DNA of 64,000 bases from an uncultured Eubacteriales bacterium. GTDB lineage: Bacteria > Bacillota > Clostridia > Oscillospirales > Acutalibacteraceae. Both the position numbers and the translations under genes were made by a program. Positions 34,057-41,532 of the stretch are shown here, piece by piece. The notes below the pieces were generated by a model. It had not been told where the DNA came from. It saw only the letters and a program-made list of their open reading frames with translations, and ran no database searches. How positions within the stretch are numbered: the first letter of the stretch is position 1; each line of letters starts with the position of its first letter. The stretch is from positions 124,001 to 188,000 of the forward strand of contig CAKUVH010000001.1 of the NCBI GenBank assembly GCA_934695425.1, read 5' to 3'.

Positions 34057-35541
34057 ATGTATGATGCGATTTATGCCCGTCAATCGGTGGAAAAATCGGA
34101 TAGCATTTCAGTAGAAAGTCAAATAGAGTTTTGTGAGTATGAAACCAGAGGCAATAAATATAAAAAGTACATAGATAAGGGATTCAGCGGCAAAAATACC
34201 AATCGTCCCGCATATGAAAAAATGGTATCTGATATAAAAAATGGACTGATAAATCGTGTAATTGTATACAAACTTGATAGAATAAGCAGGTCTATACTCG
34301 ATTTTTCCAATATGATGGAAATGTTTCAAAAATACAAAGTTGAATTTATTTCTTCGACGGAAAAATTTGATACATCGTCACCGATCGGCAGGGCAATGCT
34401 AAATATTTGCATAGTTTTTGCCCAACTTGAACGAGAAACTATACAAAAACGCATATCGGACGCTTATTATTCCCGCAGCAAAAAAGGTTTCTATATGGGC
34501 GGCAAGATTCCATATGGATTTTCTCTGGAAAAAACAAGAATAAACGACGTAAAAACGTCGAAATATGTGCCTGTGGAAGAAGAAATAAATCACGTAAAAT
34601 TTATGTATTCTATATATTCAAATCCCGGCAAAACACTCGGCGATGTTATTAGATTTTTTAAAGAAAATAATATAAAAAATGCTCGTGGAAACACCTGGCG
34701 AACCGCAAGAATAAGCGAAATTTTAAAGAGGCCTATCTATGTAAAAGCTGATAAAAAAATATACGATTTTTACAAAAATCAGGGAGTGTCCATGATAAAT
34801 AGCGAAGAAGATTTTACCGGAGAGAATGCCTGTTACATTTATAAAGAGAGCGATAGTTCGAAGTATCTTGTTTTAGCTCCTCACAAGGGAGTGGTGAGCT
34901 CGTCGGAATGGCTTAACTGCGCCAAAAAATGTATAAAAAACACCGGTATGGCCGTTAATTTGCAGAAAGCCAAAAATACATGGCTTGCAGGGAAAATCAA
35001 GTGCGGAAATTGCGGCTATGCGGCGGTGATTCGCAAGTCCAGCAGAAAGGAGAGCGGTATTAGGTATTTTCTTTGTAGTAGGAAAAATCTTTGCAAAGGG
35101 TGCGCGGGGTGCGGGTCGGTGAAAGCAGATGATCTGGAATCATTTATATTTCAAAGTATATTGAAAAAAATTTTAGATTTTCAGATTTTATATAAAAAAT
35201 TAGAAAATAAATCTAAACAATTCGACATTAAATCTAAAGAAAAAAAATTAAAAATAGAAAAAGAAATAGAAACATTACTTGAAAAAATTCCACTTGCAAA
35301 CGACGCGTTGGTAAAGTATATAAACGAAAAAGTAACAAAATTGAACTCAGAAAAAGAGAGTATTGAAGCAAATTTTTCAATTTCTAAGAAAAAACCTTTT
35401 AAAAAACTTTTTATTTCTGATAAAAATTATATATTTTCATGGAAAAAAATGAGTATAGAAGATAAAATTGTGGTCGTAGATGCGTTCATAAAAACTATAC
35501 GAGTTTTTGAAAATGGAATTGAGATAATTTGGAAAATTTAA
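34057..35541 (+). CDS. Large serine recombinase
   Basis: A 494-residue site-specific recombinase of the phage-integrase, TnpX and SpoIVCA type. The N-terminal resolvase domain has the catalytic Ser10 in YARQSVEKSDSIS, the YKLDRISRS motif and a helix E region QLERETIQKRI. A recombinase domain follows (YMGGKIPYGFSL), then a zinc ribbon (CGNC ... CSRKNLCKGCAGC) and a C-terminal coiled coil from about 385. The ATG at 34057 (GGAG 8 nt before) is preferred over GTG 34048. No other phage or transposon genes adjoin it, so it is a remnant, a developmental excisase or a domesticated enzyme. Confidence 0.92.
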   Translation: MYDAIYARQSVEKSDSISVESQIEFCEYETRGNKYKKYIDKGFSGKNTNRPAYEKMVSDIKNGLINRVIVYKLDRISRSILDFSNMMEMFQKYKVEFISSTEKFDTSSPIGRAMLNICIVFAQLERETIQKRISDAYYSRSKKGFYMGGKIPYGFSLEKTRINDVKTSKYVPVEEEINHVKFMYSIYSNPGKTLGDVIRFFKENNIKNARGNTWRTARISEILKRPIYVKADKKIYDFYKNQGVSMINSEEDFTGENACYIYKESDSSKYLVLAPHKGVVSSSEWLNCAKKCIKNTGMAVNLQKAKNTWLAGKIKCGNCGYAAVIRKSSRKESGIRYFLCSRKNLCKGCAGCGSVKADDLESFIFQSILKKILDFQILYKKLENKSKQFDIKSKEKKLKIEKEIETLLEKIPLANDALVKYINEKVTKLNSEKESIEANFSISKKKPFKKLFISDKNYIFSWKKMSIEDKIVVVDAFIKTIRVFENGIEIIWKI

Positions 35542-35627
35542 TTACAAAATTTTTGCGTTTATTAATAGATATTTTATGCAATAATTAGAAATGTTTAAAA
35601 TTTTAAGTTGAAATTGTTCATTAAATA

Positions 35628-35656
35628 TTGAATTTAGAAAAGTTAAAATGTATAAT
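35628..35656 (+). promoter_or_regulatory. Promoter of the Nudix gene
   Basis: TTGAAT, a 17-bp spacer, TATAAT. Confidence 0.7.
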
Positions 35657-35724
35657 AAAGAATGAATTGCAGCCACGCTGAAGGAATTATATAAAATATG
35701 AACTATAAAGAGAGGGAAAACCGC

Positions 35725-36351
35725 ATGAAGACTGTAACTTTTGAATATGCAAACTGGAATGGATCCAGGAAATTAACGACTGTAGAACCTCAAAAAATTA
35801 TTTTCGGATTGACTCCTCATATTTCTGAACCGGAATGGCTTTTGGAAGGAATCGACGCCGAAAGTGGCGAAAAAGCTCTGTTTGTTTTGAAGAATATTCA
35901 AAGGTTTGCGGACGAAAATGTCCAAAGATTTTTGTGCGTAACAGTATACGTTAAGAATAAAGAAAACAAATTTTTAATGTTACATAACAAAAAATTAAAC
36001 AAATGGGTACCTGCCGGCGGAAAAGTGGACAATTGCGAAACTCCTGATGAAGCTGCGGTTAGAGAGTGCCTCGAAGAAACCGGAATAAAAATTAAACTTG
36101 TCGGGGACACTCCTGACATAGAAGGCGGGTTGGTGACTCCGCTCGGCTCTCAGTGCAATGTTTTAAAGCCCGGCATTAGGGAGCACGTGGATTTGATTTA
36201 TTACGGCGAGCCTGTCGATGATTCCGAGCTGAAAATGTCGGAAAGAGAGGCTTTCGGGATAGGTTGGTTTTCGGTTGAAGAAATGGAGAATTTAGATACT
36301 TTTGATTCCGTAAAATATTGGTCCAAAAAAATTGCGAATAAATCGAAATAA
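35725..36351 (+). CDS. Nudix hydrolase with extra N-terminal domain
   Basis: A 208-residue protein. Residues 1-60 form a small domain with WNGSRKLTTVEPQKI and EPEWLLEGIDAESGEKALFVLKNI. It resembles a phage- and plasmid-borne module with an E-P-Q/E-W-L-L-E core. From about 68 on it is a Nudix hydrolase whose Nudix box GGKVDNCETPDEAAVRE runs into CLEETGI, fitting GX5EX7REUXEEXGU. Such enzymes cleave nucleoside diphosphates linked to another moiety, but the substrate is unknown. The start at 35725 has AGAGGG 8 nt before it; ATG 35698 is a less likely alternative. Confidence 0.85.
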   Translation: MKTVTFEYANWNGSRKLTTVEPQKIIFGLTPHISEPEWLLEGIDAESGEKALFVLKNIQRFADENVQRFLCVTVYVKNKENKFLMLHNKKLNKWVPAGGKVDNCETPDEAAVRECLEETGIKIKLVGDTPDIEGGLVTPLGSQCNVLKPGIREHVDLIYYGEPVDDSELKMSEREAFGIGWFSVEEMENLDTFDSVKYWSKKIANKSK

Positions 36352-36521
36352 ATTTTATTTTTTACTTCAACCTACACGTTTCGGTGAAGGATTGCGGCTA
36401 TGTACCGATAGGTTGGATAGCAAAAACTTTTATGCGTTCAATCCTTCGTTTGATCGCAGAAAAAAGAATTAAAAGTTACGCAAAATTAGTATCTTTTCTT
36501 TGTAGAAAAGGTACTTTTTTT
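36352..36521 (+). ncRNA. Possible structured RNA ending in an orphan terminator
   Basis: This stretch has no supported gene but folds well. AACCTA (36369-36374) can pair with TAGGTT (36409-36414 region). GAAGGATTG (36386-36394) has a perfect 9-base complement CAATCCTTC in 36440-36450. It ends in a strong terminator not attached to any gene. The frame ending NPSFDRRKKN is too short and lacks a start with a ribosome site. The rest of the gap to 36705 is AT-rich and holds only the next promoter. Confidence 0.3.
36488..36521 (+). terminator. Strong terminator with no gene directly upstream
   Basis: 12-bp stem AGTATCTTTTCT with AGAAAAGGTACT (one T-G pair), TTGT loop, then seven T. It lies 137 bp after the Nudix stop. 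Confidence 0.85.
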
Positions 36522-36615
36522 GTTTTAAAATGGATTATAAAATACGTCGAAATAAAGCACGACTAATAAAATTATTAAATTATAACAAAATTATAATTAC
36601 ATAAAAATTGATTTC

Positions 36616-36644
36616 TTGATTTTTGCCAGTATATATTTTGATAT
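36616..36644 (+). promoter_or_regulatory. Promoter of the secreted protein gene at 36706
   Basis: TTGATT, a 17-bp spacer, TGATAT. Confidence 0.45.
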
Positions 36645-36705
36645 TTAAATGATAAAATATAAATGCAAGGTAAAATTTTAAGGAAGGAACTTTGAAGATC
36701 GCATT

Positions 36706-37434
36706 ATGTTGAAAAAAATTATTAGAATGCTCGCAGTGGTGCTTATTGTTGCCGGTGCAAAAAATTATGTTGGAGCGATTAATCCTGATCAAATTCAAAA
36801 ATCTGTTGGCGACTGTCAGGCGGCTTCGTCAGGATTAAGAAATTCCCAGTGTGTTGTTGATGTCTCGAGTTTACGGCTTTTTAAAGTGTTGTTTAATGGA
36901 GGATCCATTTGGAAGGATGAATTTTTTAAAAAATTTGTGTGTTATTGCTGTGACAGAGTTATTAAAGTTGACAAAATGATTGACAGAAAGATACTTTGGG
37001 ATAAGGAAGGCAGTTTTAACATATATAGTTTTCTTGATTTGAGGGACGGAATTTTTAGATCGAATGAAAGAGTTGGGTTACTTTTCTACGATAAATCGCC
37101 CTATAAATTTTCTTCGGGATCTCCCATGAAGTATGACGTTATAGGTGTTAGATTGCCCGATGACATCGATGTTGAGCCCGGAAAAGAGTATTTCCCGGGA
37201 GAGGAGAATTTTATAGATAAATTTGTTGAAGAACATATGCTCACGAAACCTTACATATTCATTTCAAATGATAGGTGGATGGTATTTTTTACCTCGGATT
37301 TTTATAAAAATCATCCCGGATTGGACGAGGTCGATTGTTTTGAAAAGGGCTTTAATAGGATGCTTGGCTTGCTGTGTGAGAAAAAATATGGTAATTTGTC
37401 GATGAATTTGTTCTATAAGCATAATGGAATTTGA
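36706..37434 (+). CDS. Unknown secreted protein, cysteine-containing
   Basis: No family recognised. The 242 residues begin with a Sec signal peptide (residues 1-24, LKKIIRMLAVVLIVAGAKNYVGA). The mature protein has clustered cysteines (DCQAA, SQCVVD, VCYCCDR) and an aromatic-rich C-terminal half with DRWMVFFTSDFYKNHPG. AAGGAAGGAA lies about 15 nt before the ATG, a longer gap than usual. Flanked by its own promoter and terminator, it is a stand-alone unit like the secreted gene at 32123. Confidence 0.6.
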   Translation: MLKKIIRMLAVVLIVAGAKNYVGAINPDQIQKSVGDCQAASSGLRNSQCVVDVSSLRLFKVLFNGGSIWKDEFFKKFVCYCCDRVIKVDKMIDRKILWDKEGSFNIYSFLDLRDGIFRSNERVGLLFYDKSPYKFSSGSPMKYDVIGVRLPDDIDVEPGKEYFPGEENFIDKFVEEHMLTKPYIFISNDRWMVFFTSDFYKNHPGLDEVDCFEKGFNRMLGLLCEKKYGNLSMNLFYKHNGI

Positions 37435-37444
37435 TTAAAAACAT

Positions 37445-37476
37445 AAAAAGAAGCTTATGTTAAGAGCTTCTTTTTT
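37445..37476 (+). terminator. Terminator after the 242-residue secreted protein
   Basis: AAAAAGAAGCT with AGCTTCTTTTT, 9-base loop, T run. Confidence 0.8.
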
Positions 37477-37490
37477 GCGTAAATAAAATA

Positions 37491-37512
37491 TCCCTTTGAA
37501 TTTTCAAAGGGA
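37491..37512 (-). terminator. Probable terminator of ireB
   Basis: Perfect 10-bp inverted repeat TCCCTTTGAA/TTCAAAGGGA with a 2-base centre, 44 bp beyond the ireB stop, followed on the minus strand by TATTTTATTT. Confidence 0.6.
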
Positions 37513-37555
37513 ATCATAATCAGTTGTAAAATTTATACAAAGGCAGACAATTATT

Positions 37556-37801
37556 CTAGTTAGTTAGATAAAATTTTATTAAAGTTTTAAGGAATTCATA
37601 CCTATCTATCTTTTTGATTAAGTTTCTTGCATCTTTGTGAGTAGTGATATAAGTTGGATCCTCAGAAAGAATATATCCTACTATTTGGTTGATAGGATTG
37701 TATCCTTTTTCAAGTAGTGCATCGTATACTTTCGTTAAAATTAGTTTTGTGCTGATTTCTCTGTCGTCGTTTAGAGAAAATGTCATTGTTTTATCAGACA
37801 T
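37556..37801 (-). CDS. ireB: IreB family regulatory phosphoprotein
   Basis: An 81-residue protein starting MSDKTMTFSL and continuing DREISTKLILTKVYDALLEKGYNPINQIVGYILSEDP, near-diagnostic of IreB (formerly UPF0297). In enterococci it is phosphorylated by the PASTA kinase IreK and tunes cephalosporin resistance. AGAGGTGA precedes the ATG. The window's wall-growth genes, including an FHA-FtsW fusion, make a link to Ser/Thr-kinase control of the wall plausible. Confidence 0.95.
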   Translation of the reverse strand: MSDKTMTFSLNDDREISTKLILTKVYDALLEKGYNPINQIVGYILSEDPTYITTHKDARNLIKKIDRYEFLKTLIKFYLTN

Positions 37802-37860
37802 ACTATCACCTCTGATTTAATATGATACAAGATTTTGAAGTTAAAATCAATACTTTATTT

Positions 37861-38298
37861 TTATACTAATTCTTTTAGAGATTGAAGTGCCAGGAAATAA
37901 CTTTTTTTGCCAAATCCCACAATTTGCCCTACGCACACGTCTGATATTACGCACTTATGCCTAAAATTTTCTCTGGAAAAAATATTTGTCATATGTGCCT
38001 CTACAAAAGGAATTTTCACGAAAGATATGGCATCTCTCAACGCATAGCTATAATGTCCCAACGCGCCGGGATTTATTACCACTCCGTCATATTTTTCTTT
38101 GGCCTCATGAATTTTGTCAATCAAAGCTCCTTCCCAGTTGCTTTGAAACACTTCGCAATTAAATCCAATAGTTTCTCCATAAGAAATAATCTGCGATTTT
38201 ATGCTTTCTGCCGTTTCTTCACCGTAAATTCCTTTTTCACGGATGCCGGTCATGTTTAAATTCGGTCCTAAAATTATAAGTATATTTTTCTTTTTCAT
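37861..38298 (-). CDS. aroQ: 3-dehydroquinate dehydratase, type II
   Basis: Shikimate-pathway enzyme converting 3-dehydroquinate to 3-dehydroshikimate. About 145 residues with ILGPNLNMTGIRE, QSNWEGALIDKIHEA, VVINPGALGHYSYALRDA and PFVEAHMTNIFSRENFRHK. AAAGG lies 9 nt before the ATG at 38298; an alternative ATG at 38304 overlaps the upstream stop (ATGA). It is coupled to yqeG, a typical clostridial pair. Confidence 0.95.
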   Translation of the reverse strand: MKKKNILIILGPNLNMTGIREKGIYGEETAESIKSQIISYGETIGFNCEVFQSNWEGALIDKIHEAKEKYDGVVINPGALGHYSYALRDAISFVKIPFVEAHMTNIFSRENFRHKCVISDVCVGQIVGFGKKSYFLALQSLKELV

Positions 38299-38300
38299 TT

Positions 38301-38831
38301 TCATTCACCTTTTAAAGAATAGGTTTTTAAATTTATTTTTTTGTCTTTTAGTATCCTATTTTTTATGGGTATCTCTAAAAATCTTTTTAATTTTAACAAA
38401 AATGTTTTACTTTCGCTTACGGGCTCCACCAATATAGACCTTATTCCAAGAAAATTTGCTCCCATAATGTCTGTGAAAATCTGATCTCCGATAATTGCAA
38501 TTTCTGATTTTGGAATTCCTAATTCATCGATTGCTTTATGGAATCCGTGGCTAAATGGTTTCATTCCAAAAGAAATATAGGGGAGACCGAGCAATTTTGC
38601 AAAAGATTCTACTCTTTTCTTAAAATTATTTGAAACCAAAATTAGTTTTATACCACTTTGCTGTATGGATTTTATCCAAAGCTCAATTCCTTCGTTTGGA
38701 GTGGAGCATTTATGCGGCGTTAAAGTGTCGTCGATGTCAAGTATTATCCCGTGTATATTCAATTTTTTTAAAGCGACTATATCGATGTCGTCCACCTTGG
38801 TTATGTAGTAAGATGGGTAGAAAATTGCCAT
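38301..38831 (-). CDS. yqeG: YqeG-type HAD phosphatase
   Basis: A 176-residue HAD-superfamily hydrolase of the YqeG (IIIA) type. It starts FYPSYYITKVDDID, has the nucleophile motif LDIDDTLTPH, the Ser of VSNN, the Lys of GMKPFSHGF, and the acidic motif IGDQIFTDIMGAN. Bacillus YqeG is linked to ribosome or phosphatidylglycerol-phosphate metabolism; the exact role here is open. GGAGG precedes the ATG by 7 nt. Confidence 0.92.
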   Translation of the reverse strand: MAIFYPSYYITKVDDIDIVALKKLNIHGIILDIDDTLTPHKCSTPNEGIELWIKSIQQSGIKLILVSNNFKKRVESFAKLLGLPYISFGMKPFSHGFHKAIDELGIPKSEIAIIGDQIFTDIMGANFLGIRSILVEPVSESKTFLLKLKRFLEIPIKNRILKDKKINLKTYSLKGE

Positions 38832-38874
38832 GAATAAACCTCCGAAAAAGTTTTTTATTAATTGAAATGTAAAT

Positions 38875-38915
38875 ATATTTCCCCCTCAAGTTTATGTGAC
38901 ATGAGGGGGAAATAT
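38875..38915 (-). terminator. Terminator after the S21 gene
   Basis: ATTTCCCCCTCA (38877-38888) with TGAGGGGGAAAT (38902-38913), 12 bp, 13-base loop, T-rich on the minus strand. It separates rpsU from yqeG. Confidence 0.75.
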
Positions 38916-38936
38916 TAGATTAAAATCTCAGCTAGA

Positions 38937-39398
38937 TTACCATCTGTTGCCGTTAAATCTATTGTTTTTCTTATGTCTTCTTGCCGCTTTAGATTTTTTC
39001 TTACGTTTTACGGAGGGTTTATCATATGCTTCTCTTTTTCTTACTTCGGAAATTATTCCCGAACTTTGTCTTTTGAATTTTCTGAGGGCACTTTCCAAAG
39101 AGTCAGCTTTTTTAGCCGGAGTTTTTTGATCGCCGTTTTCTTCAGTTTCGGAAGGAGTTGTCTCTTCAACTTGTTCACCTGAAGGTGTCTGTACAGCTTC
39201 TGAAGAATTTACATCTTCGACTTGTTCACCTGAAGGTGTCTGTACAGCTTCTGAAGAATTTACATCTTCGACTTGTTCACCTGAAGGTGTCTGTATGGCT
39301 TCTAAAGAATTTACCTCTTCGACTTTTTCAGTTGAAGATTCAGGCTTATCACTTGCTTCAACGATGCCTTCTCCTTCAACTTTAATTTCCTCTGCCAT
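38937..39398 (-). CDS. rpsU: 30S ribosomal protein S21 with long acidic repeat insertion
   Basis: Residues 98-145 are an intact bS21: ADSLESALRKFKRQ, then SEVRKREAYDKPSVKRKKK and a basic tail. Normal bS21 is about 58 residues; this one is 153. Its first residues, MAEEIKVEGE, still match the usual bS21 start. About 87 residues are therefore inserted between the first strand and helix 1. The insertion is acidic, Ser/Thr/Glu/Pro-rich and disordered, with three 17-residue repeats (residues 26-76; unit VEDVNSSEAVQTPSGEQ). AGGAGGG precedes the ATG and a consensus promoter lies upstream. There is no frameshift or internal start that would restore a short form with a good ribosome site. Confidence 0.9.
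   Translation of the reverse strand: MAEEIKVEGEGIVEASDKPESSTEKVEEVNSLEAIQTPSGEQVEDVNSSEAVQTPSGEQVEDVNSSEAVQTPSGEQVEETTPSETEENGDQKTPAKKADSLESALRKFKRQSSGIISEVRKREAYDKPSVKRKKKSKAARRHKKNNRFNGNRW
39169..39321 (-). repeat. Three 51-bp tandem repeats in rpsU
   Basis: Units at 39169-39219, 39220-39270 and 39271-39321. The first two are identical and the third differs at four bases. Each encodes 17 residues in frame, so copy-number change would preserve the ribosomal domain. Confidence 0.95.
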
Positions 39399-39484
39399 TT
39401 ATTTCCCTCCTATCATTTATAGTTTCGTATGTAATAAGACGTCTTTGTTATGGCATTGCGCTACGATTATAACACACAACCGAT

Positions 39485-39514
39485 ATTATATACCATATAA
39501 TTGTGGCTTGTCAA
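39485..39514 (-). promoter_or_regulatory. Promoter of rpsU
   Basis: TTGACA (39514-39509), 18-bp spacer, TATAAT (39490-39485) on the minus strand; leader about 80 nt. Confidence 0.75.
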
Positions 39515-39577
39515 GAACTAACTTTTTTATTTTTGTAAGATTTTATATTCATCTTTCGGGCTTAAAAGCAAATACTA

Positions 39578-39606
39578 TTTACATTGTAAATTTTAACATA
39601 TATAAT
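39578..39606 (+). promoter_or_regulatory. Promoter of the surface-polymer gene block
   Basis: TTTACA, 17-bp spacer, TATAAT, 47 bp before the first glycosyltransferase gene. It may drive the long run of closely spaced genes downstream. Confidence 0.7.
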
Positions 39607-39652
39607 AAGAGATAGTAAAAAAGCTTTTAAAATAAATTTATGAGGTAAAATT

Positions 39653-40645
39653 ATGGACCTAAAAAAAGTTTCGGTCGTTATTCCTATACTTAATGAAGAA
39701 CGATATATAAAGGGATGTTTGAATTCTTTGATGGATCAAGATTACCCTAAAGAATTTCTGGAAATTATCCTCGTAGACGGATTATCCGACGATAAAACTC
39801 CCGACATAATAAAGGATTATATAAAAAAATATCCTTTCATAAAATTATATACGAATCCCCATAGGACGGTTCAATATGCTATGAATATAGGAATAAGCAA
39901 TGCAACCGGAGAATATATTGTCCGTATGGATGCTCATGCGTGGTACTCAAACGAGTATATAAGTATGTGCGTTAAATATCTTCAAAAAACAAAGGCTCAA
40001 AATGTTGGCGGTACGACAGTTGTCCGAGGTAAGAATAGGATGCAAAAAGTTATTGCTGCGGCTTATCATTCTCCATTTGCCCTCGGAGGAAGCAAACACT
40101 ACGATGAAAGCTTTGAGGGCTATGCGGATACTGTGGCGTGGGGCTCGTTCGAAAGAAAATATTTAATAGAGCTTGGTATGTACGATGAAAGGCTGCCTCG
40201 CAGCGAGGATGATGATTTGAATTTTAGAATCGAAAAGTCCGGAGGTAAGATTTTTATAACGCCTAAAATAAAAAGTGTTTATTATCCCAAAGAAAATTTA
40301 TCAAAGCTTTTCAAGCAGTATTTCGATTATGGAACCTGGAAAGTTGCAGTAATAAAAAAACATCATAAGCCCTCGAGAATAGTTCATTTAATACCTATGC
40401 TTTTCGTATTGTTCATTGTGTTATTTGGAGCGCTGTCGTTTTGCTCCGATTTAATCGCAAAAATGTCTTTTGGTGTGATGTCAATTTATTTTCTGCTCGA
40501 TATTTATTTTTCCTTCAATAATAAGTATGCAAAAAAATTCAGCGATAAAATTCTTTTGGTTATAACTCATTTTGTTATTCATATTTCGTATGGATTGGGA
40601 TTTTGGAAGGGAATTTTCAAGTTTATGAATTCGAAATGGGATTAA
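39653..40645 (+). CDS. Family 2 glycosyltransferase, membrane-associated
   Basis: A 330-residue GT-A enzyme. It has VSVVIPILNEERYIKGCLNSL, LVDGLSDDKT, VRMDAHAWY (the metal-binding DxD equivalent) and a catalytic acidic segment RSEDDDLNFRI. Two to three C-terminal membrane helices start around residue 250. It resembles ExoA-like succinoglycan transferases. It probably adds a sugar to a lipid-linked intermediate at the inner face. First gene of the surface-polymer block; GAGG precedes the ATG. Confidence 0.88.
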   Translation: MDLKKVSVVIPILNEERYIKGCLNSLMDQDYPKEFLEIILVDGLSDDKTPDIIKDYIKKYPFIKLYTNPHRTVQYAMNIGISNATGEYIVRMDAHAWYSNEYISMCVKYLQKTKAQNVGGTTVVRGKNRMQKVIAAAYHSPFALGGSKHYDESFEGYADTVAWGSFERKYLIELGMYDERLPRSEDDDLNFRIEKSGGKIFITPKIKSVYYPKENLSKLFKQYFDYGTWKVAVIKKHHKPSRIVHLIPMLFVLFIVLFGALSFCSDLIAKMSFGVMSIYFLLDIYFSFNNKYAKKFSDKILLVITHFVIHISYGLGFWKGIFKFMNSKWD

Positions 40646-40669
40646 ATTTTTAAAAAGAAGGTTTGACGA

Positions 40670-41530
40670 ATGGCTAATATAGAAGAAAAAAATGAGTGTA
40701 TAAGTTTATCTCCCGAACAGCTAAGAAAATTGCAGCTGAAAGGCTTGGAAATTTTATTATATTTCAAGGAATTTTGCGATAAACACGGATTGTTATTTTA
40801 TTTTTGCGGTGGGTGTTGCATTGGAGCAATCAGGCACGAAGGCTTTATACCTTGGGATGATGATGTGGATGTTTTTATGCCTAGAGAGGATTACGAGAAA
40901 TTATTTTTGCTTTGGGATAAATATGCGGATAAAAAAAGATATTCCTGCAACAGGACCACGAAAGAAAAGTACATGGGCAACATAATGACGACTATAACCG
41001 ATAATAATACCGAAGTTATACGTCCCTGGCAAAAAGGCAAGGACGGTCCGTGCGGTGTTATGATAGATGTCTTGCCGTTAGATGGTTGTGCGCCCTCGGG
41101 AATTAAAAGAAAAATTCAAATGATGTGGAGTATGATATTTTCGCTTTATTGTTCGAAAATGGTTCCCACAAAACACGGAAAATTAGTTTCGGTAGTTTCA
41201 AAAATACTTTTAAAACTTGTCCCGGGTGATAATCTCAAATACAAATTATGGAAATTTGCCGAAAAACAAATGTCTAAGTATAAAATAAAAGACTCTAAAT
41301 ATATCACTGAACTTTGCGCTGGGCCGGGGTACATGAAAAATGAATATCCTAAGGAAATATTTGACCATGCGGTATATAAAAAATTTGAAGGGCACATGTT
41401 GCCTCTTCCGGTGGGGTATGATAAATATTTGAAAATTGCTTTTGGCGATTATATGAAGCTTCCTCCAAAAGAAAAACAGGTTGCGCACCATGATATAATT
41501 TATATGAACTTAGAAAAAGGAGAAAAGTAG
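40670..41530 (+). CDS. LicD-family phosphotransferase
   Basis: A 286-residue protein with the LicD core FCGGCCIGAIRHEGFIPWDDDVDVFMPREDY, reported here in parts: GGCCIGAIRH and WDDDVDVFM. LicD enzymes move phosphocholine or, in related proteins, phospho-pentitols onto surface glycans. The neighbouring CDP-ribitol genes make ribitol phosphate a plausible donor moiety. GAAGG lies before the ATG. Confidence 0.88.
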   Translation: MANIEEKNECISLSPEQLRKLQLKGLEILLYFKEFCDKHGLLFYFCGGCCIGAIRHEGFIPWDDDVDVFMPREDYEKLFLLWDKYADKKRYSCNRTTKEKYMGNIMTTITDNNTEVIRPWQKGKDGPCGVMIDVLPLDGCAPSGIKRKIQMMWSMIFSLYCSKMVPTKHGKLVSVVSKILLKLVPGDNLKYKLWKFAEKQMSKYKIKDSKYITELCAGPGYMKNEYPKEIFDHAVYKKFEGHMLPLPVGYDKYLKIAFGDYMKLPPKEKQVAHHDIIYMNLEKGEK

Positions 41531-41532
41531 CT

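Noticed and set aside
33184..36521. Intact prophage or integrative element around the serine recombinase
   Set aside because: No structural, replication or conjugation genes adjoin it, and housekeeping-type genes resume on both sides; no matching attachment repeats were found by eye.
36384..36566. 60-codon plus-strand frame after the Nudix gene
   Set aside because: No ribosome binding site, no recognisable protein features, and a strong terminator lies inside it.
39169..39321. CRISPR-like array
   Set aside because: The 51-bp units are directly adjacent without spacers and are in-frame coding repeats.
38947..39385. Plus-strand repetitive frames (repeats of LHLRLVHLKVSVQ type)
   Set aside because: These are the mirror of the rpsU repeats; the minus-strand reading gives a real S21 domain with promoter and ribosome site.
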